Made by a program: the position numbers and the translations under genes
Notes under the pieces: generated by a model
Told to the model about the DNA's origin: nothing
What the model saw: the letters and a program-made list of their open reading frames with translations, nothing else
The model's database searches: none
In this document: one piece after another, positions 8,901 to 10,969 of the stretch
Layout: each line of letters starts with the position of its first letter
Numbering within the stretch: the stretch's first letter is position 1
DNA from: Bacteriovoracaceae bacterium
Lineage (GTDB): Bacteria > Bdellovibrionota > Bacteriovoracia > Bacteriovoracales > Bacteriovoracaceae
NCBI GenBank assembly: GCA_023954595.1
Contig: JAGSHJ010000067.1
Span: 1 to 10,969, forward strand
DNA length: 10,969 nucleotides
Reading direction: 5' to 3'

Positions 8901-9024
8901 TGGTAGTGAAGTTATAAAACCCATGGCAATACCAGTGCTTGGGGGTATGGTTTTTGAGTTCATTACTCTGTTTATGGTGCCATTAACTTTTGCCTACTTT
9001 GAGAGACGCAAACTTAATAAATAA
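5923..9024 (+). CDS. cusA: Copper/silver efflux RND pump, CusA-type (HME family)
   Basis: This 1033-residue inner-membrane proton/metal antiporter has the full family length: an N-terminal membrane helix, a first periplasmic loop, six membrane helices, a second periplasmic loop and five further helices. Metal choice can be read from three points. The fourth helix has GTMVDMGIIMTEN with Asp406, as in E. coli CusA (Asp405), and lacks the DFG..VD pattern of Zn/Co/Cd CzcA pumps. Met568 (MYMPTT), Met618 (AMFET) and Met667 (GMISTG) match the CusA metal-site methionines 573, 623 and 672, each offset by exactly five. The surroundings (GREFMP..NEGD, STGIKT, YGIYAEQITGKPYIEFDI) are also typical. In the CusA proton-relay positions, Glu939 is replaced by Asp934 (AVDDGVVMM) and Lys984 by Leu973. 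AGGA lies 7 bases before the ATG. It is the last gene of the channel-adaptor-pump operon. Confidence 0.96.
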   Translation: MIQKLIELSVRRRIFVALLFGLIGGLSIYSLLTAHVDAIPDIGENQQVVLTEWAGRSPKDIEEQITYPLSIQMQGAPGVKNIRGMSAFGFSVIYIIFEDDIDFYWSRSRVLERLSTASSVLPEGVSPKMGPDATGLGQVYWYTLENTPDNPNPKSLGELRSIQDFYVKYLLQGTKGVSEVASVGGFVKEYQIDVDPKKLFAFDVHLNDLIKSIQNSNVDVGAEVIEEGEREFIVRGKGFFKSISDIENVVVAVKNKSPIRVKDIARIGIGPGFRRGALDKNGEETVGGVVTMRFGENPKEVIDNLKERIEIVKKGLPPGVELVPFYDRSLLIERTINTVYKALAEEIVITIVVILFFLLHFKSSILVSLTLPLGVGISFILMKALGIESNVMSLAGLVIAIGTMVDMGIIMTENIYSHLAARPDAKSDEKVEIVIKAAKEVGPAILTAVLTTIVTFLPVFGLMGAEGKLFAPLAWSKTLAMLGAVVVSVVLIPAISVYFLKGKLRPIEQNKISSFIVSKYRPTLFWLLDNKKIFFGFALIVLIMGAFSFSRLGREFMPSLNEGDIMYMPTTTPDVSMSEAKRLLSYTDKVLNEHPLVEYAVGKLGRAQTALDPAPVAMFETIVKLVPKEQWPSGMSIYDVMQELDESLQVPGLVNSWDFPIQIRIGMISTGIKTQIGVKIFGPQLETLERLASEVGRSIEKVEGAYGIYAEQITGKPYIEFDIDRVASARYGINSGVVNQILQTAVGGMSIGQFYKDRERYPIRVRYKKELRDRIDELKRVLVPSPLGYHIPIEQLAKIKVVTGPAAIQSEDGMLRSLVMLNVKDRDLIGFVEEAKRVVEKEIELPSGYSIEWAGQFENEVRANKRLLILIPLSLIINLLIIYLGIGNLRNSAIIFCAIPLAMSGGLIFLWLGGFNASVAVWVGFIALFGIAVDDGVVMMTYLQESLKKNRPQDWDSLKSAIVSAGARRIRPLIMTTTTTIVALVPVMWATTAGSEVIKPMAIPVLGGMVFEFITLFMVPLTFAYFERRKLNK

Positions 9025-9059
9025 CTCGTGATTTTAATCGCTTATGATTTTTTATTAAG
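9013..9059 (+). terminator. Weak AT-rich hairpin at the end of the pump gene
   Basis: CTTAATAA (9013-9020) and TTATTAAG (9052-9059) are perfect inverted arms enclosing a small AATC/GATT stem followed by a T run (9048-9053). The outer arms contain no G or C except at their ends, so stability is low. It could weakly end the efflux-operon transcript, but read-through into the lipoprotein gene is possible. Confidence 0.25.
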
Positions 9060-9083
9060 ATTTTCAAAGAAATATCTTTTCGC

Positions 9084-9111
9084 GTCACAAGATAAGGATA
9101 TACTTCGTATT
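9084..9111 (+). promoter_or_regulatory. GTCACAA-N15-CGTATT element upstream of the Cys-rich lipoprotein gene
   Basis: GTCACAA (9084-9090) and CGTATT (9106-9111) are 15 bases apart, duplicating the element before the efflux operon at 3292-3319. If it is a promoter, transcription would start near 9117, some 25 bases before the ATG. A separate sigma-70-like TATACT at 9099-9104 lies inside the spacer without a convincing -35. The shared element implies co-regulation of the lipoprotein with the pump. Confidence 0.45.
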
Positions 9112-9141
9112 GTTTATATATGAACAAAGAAGGAGATCAAC

Positions 9142-9522
9142 ATGTCTATAAAAACGATCCTAATCGGCGCAGTAGCAGTCTTAAGCATTTCTTGTGCACA
9201 AAAGCCACTTCAGGATGGATCATCTCACCACCATCATAAAACTGCTTGCAAAGGTGCAGAGTGCGAAACTAAGGTCCAAGCCTGTGATGTGAAAAAATGC
9301 AAAATGGGCAAATGTGAGATGTATGAAAAAAAATGCGCACTATCCGTATCAAAGGGAAAGTATAATACTCCAGGTCTTACCAAGTATGAACTTAAACACG
9401 GTGGTCATAACTACTACTTCTCCTCGAAGAAAAGCCTTGAGCAGTTTAAGGCCAACATTGAAGAGAATATCAAATTAGCAAATGAAAGATGGTCCAAATT
9501 TAAGTGGACTGAAAGACGCTAA
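9142..9522 (+). CDS. Small His/Cys-rich lipoprotein with C-terminal YHS-like domain, probable metal-binding protein
   Basis: This 126-residue protein starts with a lipoprotein-type signal (MSIKTILIGAVAVLSISC, Cys18; the lipobox is relaxed, with Leu at -4 and Ser at -3). The mature N-terminus is a metal-ligand-rich linker: four His in a row at 29-32, then Cys36, 41, 48, 53, 58 and 65, several spaced exactly five apart, with Met55 and Met60 between them. From Cys65 the sequence resembles a YHS domain (CALSVSKGKYNTPG...HGGHNYYFSSKKSLEQFKANIEENI), a small fold often seen in copper and heavy-metal proteins. AGGAG sits 6 bases before the ATG. It lies 117 bp after cusA and shares the upstream element of the efflux operon. 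No CusF-like chaperone is present, so this protein may bind or hand over copper or silver in the periplasm. That role is inferred, and the exact family is not one I can name. Confidence 0.85.
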   Translation: MSIKTILIGAVAVLSISCAQKPLQDGSSHHHHKTACKGAECETKVQACDVKKCKMGKCEMYEKKCALSVSKGKYNTPGLTKYELKHGGHNYYFSSKKSLEQFKANIEENIKLANERWSKFKWTERR

Positions 9523-9524
9523 TC

Positions 9525-9540
9525 CTTAATTTGTATTAAG
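9525..9540 (+). repeat. Small perfect inverted repeat just after the lipoprotein gene
   Basis: CTTAAT and ATTAAG form a 6-bp perfect inverted repeat around the loop TTGT, two bases after the stop codon and directly before the larger hairpin at 9542-9570. It is AT-only apart from the end pair, so it is probably a minor part of the transcript end. Confidence 0.3.
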
Positions 9541-9541
9541 T

Positions 9542-9570
9542 AATGACCCGAGAAACCTTCTTGGGTCATT
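9542..9570 (+). terminator. Strong hairpin terminator after the lipoprotein gene
   Basis: The arms AATGACCCGAGAA and TTCTTGGGTCATT pair over 13 bp with a single G-U, around the three-base loop ACC. It lies 19 bases after the stop codon. A T-rich stretch (CTACTTTTT) comes about 10 bases later rather than directly, as with the hairpin at 1968-1991. It is the strongest RNA stem I found in the window and probably ends the metal-handling transcript. The remainder of the gap up to 9716 is AT-rich and has three CTTAA copies at 9620-9642. Confidence 0.6.
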
Positions 9571-9681
9571 CAAAATTCTACTTTTTCCTGAAGAAATTAT
9601 TTTATTTAATTTTGAATCACTTAAAAAATACTTAATGCTTAAAGGTTATGATCACGTCACCTAGTAAACTTTCCGAAATAG

Positions 9682-9687
9682 TCTAAT
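9682..9687 (+). promoter_or_regulatory. Possible -10 element for the solute-binding protein gene
   Basis: TCTAAT differs from the TATAAT consensus at one base and lies 29 bases before the chosen TTG start at 9717. No matching -35 was found at the usual distance. If used, transcription would begin near 9694, inside the alternative GTG-initiated frame, which supports the downstream start. Confidence 0.3.
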
Positions 9688-9716
9688 ATGTGTACATCAC
9701 CAAAAGGACTATTCAA

Positions 9717-10460
9717 TTGAAAACACTTCTTTGTCTTTTAATTTTAAGTTTTTCCACTCTAGCTGATGGCCAACAAGGTTTGGGTCAGGTTCAGTGGGGA
9801 TTTGAAGATGGAAAGCTAACTGTGTTCACACATTACACTCCGCCTTGGTCATTTAAAGAGTGTAGAGGTGTGGAGATTGATATCATTAAGGCAGCTTTTC
9901 AGTCCCAAGGTGTTGAGATTCATTGTGCTTCCAGTTCATATGAAAGACTAGTTAAGATGTTTGTAAGTAAAAGAGCACTTTTCGCTTCACCAGTAGTTCC
10001 AATGGAAAACACTAAAAGCAAAGCATATTACTCGGCCTCATTCATAAATTATGTTGATGTGGTTGCTAGTTACAACGAGAACCTGGGCAAGCTTTCGGAT
10101 CTAAAAGATAAGAGAATTGTAGCGTATCAAAATGCACATAGTTACCTGGGTGGTGACTTCAAGGAGGCCGTAAGTCAGGCCGAGAGCTATACAGAACTAC
10201 CTGGTAGAGATGGACAATTAAAGATGCTTGCAAATGGAAGAGTGGATTTTATTGTTGGAGAGTGGAACATCCTTAAACATATCTCAAACGAACTTTTTCC
10301 AGACAGAAAACTTAAAAAGCACTTTGTATTAAAAAAGTGGGCATTGGGTGCTGGGTATCACAGCAAAGAGCTAATGAGCAAGTTTAATAAAGGCCTGGGC
10401 CTAATCCGTGAGGCAGGGGTCGTCGATAAAATTTATAAAGAGTATGGAATACAAAGGTAA
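9717..10460 (+). CDS. Periplasmic solute-binding protein, SBP_bac_3 (amino-acid-type) family, TTG start
   Basis: This 247-residue protein is exported by the signal peptide MKTLLCLLILSFSTLA, with cleavage expected before Asp17. I start it at TTG 9717, because AAAGGA lies 8 bases upstream and the signal peptide then has the right length. A GTG at 9690 is in frame but has no ribosome binding site and would add nine residues before the signal. The fold is the two-lobed amino-acid-binding type: YTPPWSF at 40-46, GVEIDIIKAAF at 51-61, the hinge region around 110-118, DLKDKRIVAYQNAHSYLG at 128-145, GRVDFIVGEW at 174-183 and a C-terminal helix ending KIYKEYG. Cys49 and Cys70 could form the disulfide known in HisJ-type proteins. 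The carboxylate-binding Arg of that group is replaced (Asn98 by my alignment), and the amine-binding Asp by Glu182. No ABC permease or ATPase is adjacent, so ligand and partner are unknown. Confidence 0.87.
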   Translation: MKTLLCLLILSFSTLADGQQGLGQVQWGFEDGKLTVFTHYTPPWSFKECRGVEIDIIKAAFQSQGVEIHCASSSYERLVKMFVSKRALFASPVVPMENTKSKAYYSASFINYVDVVASYNENLGKLSDLKDKRIVAYQNAHSYLGGDFKEAVSQAESYTELPGRDGQLKMLANGRVDFIVGEWNILKHISNELFPDRKLKKHFVLKKWALGAGYHSKELMSKFNKGLGLIREAGVVDKIYKEYGIQR

Positions 10461-10482
10461 ACAATTCTTTATTTTTTCTTTG

Positions 10483-10488
10483 TATAAG
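10483..10488 (+). promoter_or_regulatory. Possible -10 element for the methyltransferase gene
   Basis: TATAAG lies in the context TTTGTATAA, which also precedes the receiver gene at 1481-1489. It is 66 bases upstream of the methyltransferase ATG. No convincing -35 is visible, so this is a tentative call. Confidence 0.3.
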
Positions 10489-10529
10489 TCTAGGTAAGCT
10501 CATTCAACACACATTTGGTATCAGGCCTG

Positions 10530-10543
10530 CTTGATAATTCAAG
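10530..10543 (+). repeat. Inverted repeat next to the methyltransferase ribosome binding site
   Basis: CTTGA and TCAAG form a perfect 5-bp repeat around TAAT, ending two bases before the GGAGG ribosome binding site at 10545-10549. The CCT at 10526-10528 could also pair with AGG at 10547-10549, which would partly hide the ribosome binding site. The stem is short, so any regulatory role is speculative. Confidence 0.25.
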
Positions 10544-10553
10544 TGGAGGTCTA

Positions 10554-10969
10554 ATGATTCTTAATCCAAGCTTTTCGCAAAATTCAGTATCAAGACATTA
10601 TGATGAATTATCTATTCTTTATAGAAAGATTTGGGGAGAGCACCTACATCATGGCTTATGGCTCAAGGGTGATGAAGACCGCTTTAGTGCTTGTGACAAA
10701 CTTACCGAATTCGTATTTAGCTACCTAGGTGATCTTGAGGGACGCGAGGTGTTGGATATAGGTTGTGGTTATGGTGCCAGTGCAAGAGTTGCTGAAAACA
10801 AGGGTGCTAATATTACAGGTATTACTCTATCTCGAGAACAGTGGGAATATGCAAGGCAGAGATCAAACGGACACTATATACTTGGGGATTGGAATGACTG
10901 TGAGCTTAAAAATGAAAGTTTTGATTGTGGATATTCAATAGAGTGCTTTTCCCATGTTAGAGATAAAGA
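10554..10969 (+). CDS. Class I SAM-dependent methyltransferase, 3' truncated at window end
   Basis: The start is complete (GGAGG 4 bases before the ATG), and 138 codons are visible with no stop before the window edge. The glycine-rich SAM-binding motif I is VLDIGCGYGASA at residues 66-77. A GITLSREQ segment at 89-96 occupies the place of the post-I acidic/adenosine region, and ILGDWND and FDCGYSIECFSHV correspond to the later core strands. The N-terminal stretch HYDELSILYRKIWGEHLHHGLW (residues 15-36) closely resembles the opening of gamma-tocopherol/UbiE-like small-molecule methyltransferases, which carry a YD...W.D..HHG pattern. It is therefore likely a cytosolic small-molecule methyltransferase, but the acceptor cannot be inferred from this half. 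It begins 93 bp after the solute-binding protein gene. Confidence 0.88.
   Translation, partial: MILNPSFSQNSVSRHYDELSILYRKIWGEHLHHGLWLKGDEDRFSACDKLTEFVFSYLGDLEGREVLDIGCGYGASARVAENKGANITGITLSREQWEYARQRSNGHYILGDWNDCELKNESFDCGYSIECFSHVRDK

Noticed and set aside
3342..9024. Assigning the operon to zinc/cobalt/cadmium efflux (Czc)
   Set aside because: The pump lacks the DFG..VD motif of CzcA and keeps the three CusA methionines, and the adaptor has Cys/Met/His-rich heavy-metal domains, all pointing to copper/silver.
9620..9642. Three CTTAA copies as iterons or a direct-repeat array
   Set aside because: The copies are only five bases long, unevenly spaced (11 and 7), and lie in AT-rich sequence; no other origin or repeat features are present.
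10447..10480. GAAT/ATTC stem with T-rich tail after the solute-binding protein gene as a terminator
   Set aside because: A four-pair stem with one G-C pair and a 13-base loop is too weak to support; the T-rich stretch at 10468-10481 alone is not evidence.

Overview
The window is an AT-rich chromosomal segment from a Gram-negative bacterium. The signs of an outer membrane are a TolC-type outer-membrane channel, a tripartite RND pump and two lipoprotein-like signal sequences. All genes lie on the + strand. Composition and lineage: the base composition is low in G+C but GGCC is strikingly frequent. The overall style (relaxed lipobox residues, PAS-kinase-REC hybrids, orphan solute-binding proteins) reminds me of Bdellovibrionota/Bacteriovorax-like bacteria. 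That assignment is an inference and was not tested.

Region by region. 1-1435 is the 3' part of a soluble-looking hybrid sensor kinase (PAS - HisKA - HATPase - REC); its N-terminus lies outside the window. 1517-1957 is a stand-alone receiver protein with no output domain, followed by a GC-capped hairpin. 2135-3271 is an integral-membrane acyltransferase-3 (OafA-type) protein that stands alone. 3342-9024 is a tightly packed three-gene copper/silver efflux operon in the order outer-membrane channel (CusC-like), lipoprotein membrane-fusion protein (CusB-like, with an N-terminal heavy-metal-binding domain followed by a second, degraded copy), and RND pump (CusA). The pump keeps the three-methionine copper/silver site at residues 568, 618 and 667. 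9142-9522 is a small His/Cys-rich lipoprotein with a C-terminal YHS-like domain, probably a periplasmic metal-binding accessory to the pump. A strong 13-bp-stem hairpin follows it. 9717-10460 is a periplasmic solute-binding protein (SBP_bac_3 fold) that is best started at a TTG codon. 10554-10969 is the 5' part of a class I SAM-dependent methyltransferase that runs off the window end; it has no stop codon inside the window.

How the genes work together: the clear functional unit is 3342-9522. The efflux operon and the Cys-rich lipoprotein gene each carry, upstream, GTCACAA-N15-CGTATT with identical spacing, an arrangement that resembles a promoter for an extracytoplasmic-function sigma factor or a shared operator. 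This suggests that one metal-responsive regulator, not present in the window, controls both. The remaining genes have no obvious link to metal handling. No tRNA, rRNA, CRISPR array, insertion sequence or integration site was seen, and no gene-free stretch exceeds 300 bases; the largest are 9523-9716 and 1958-2134.
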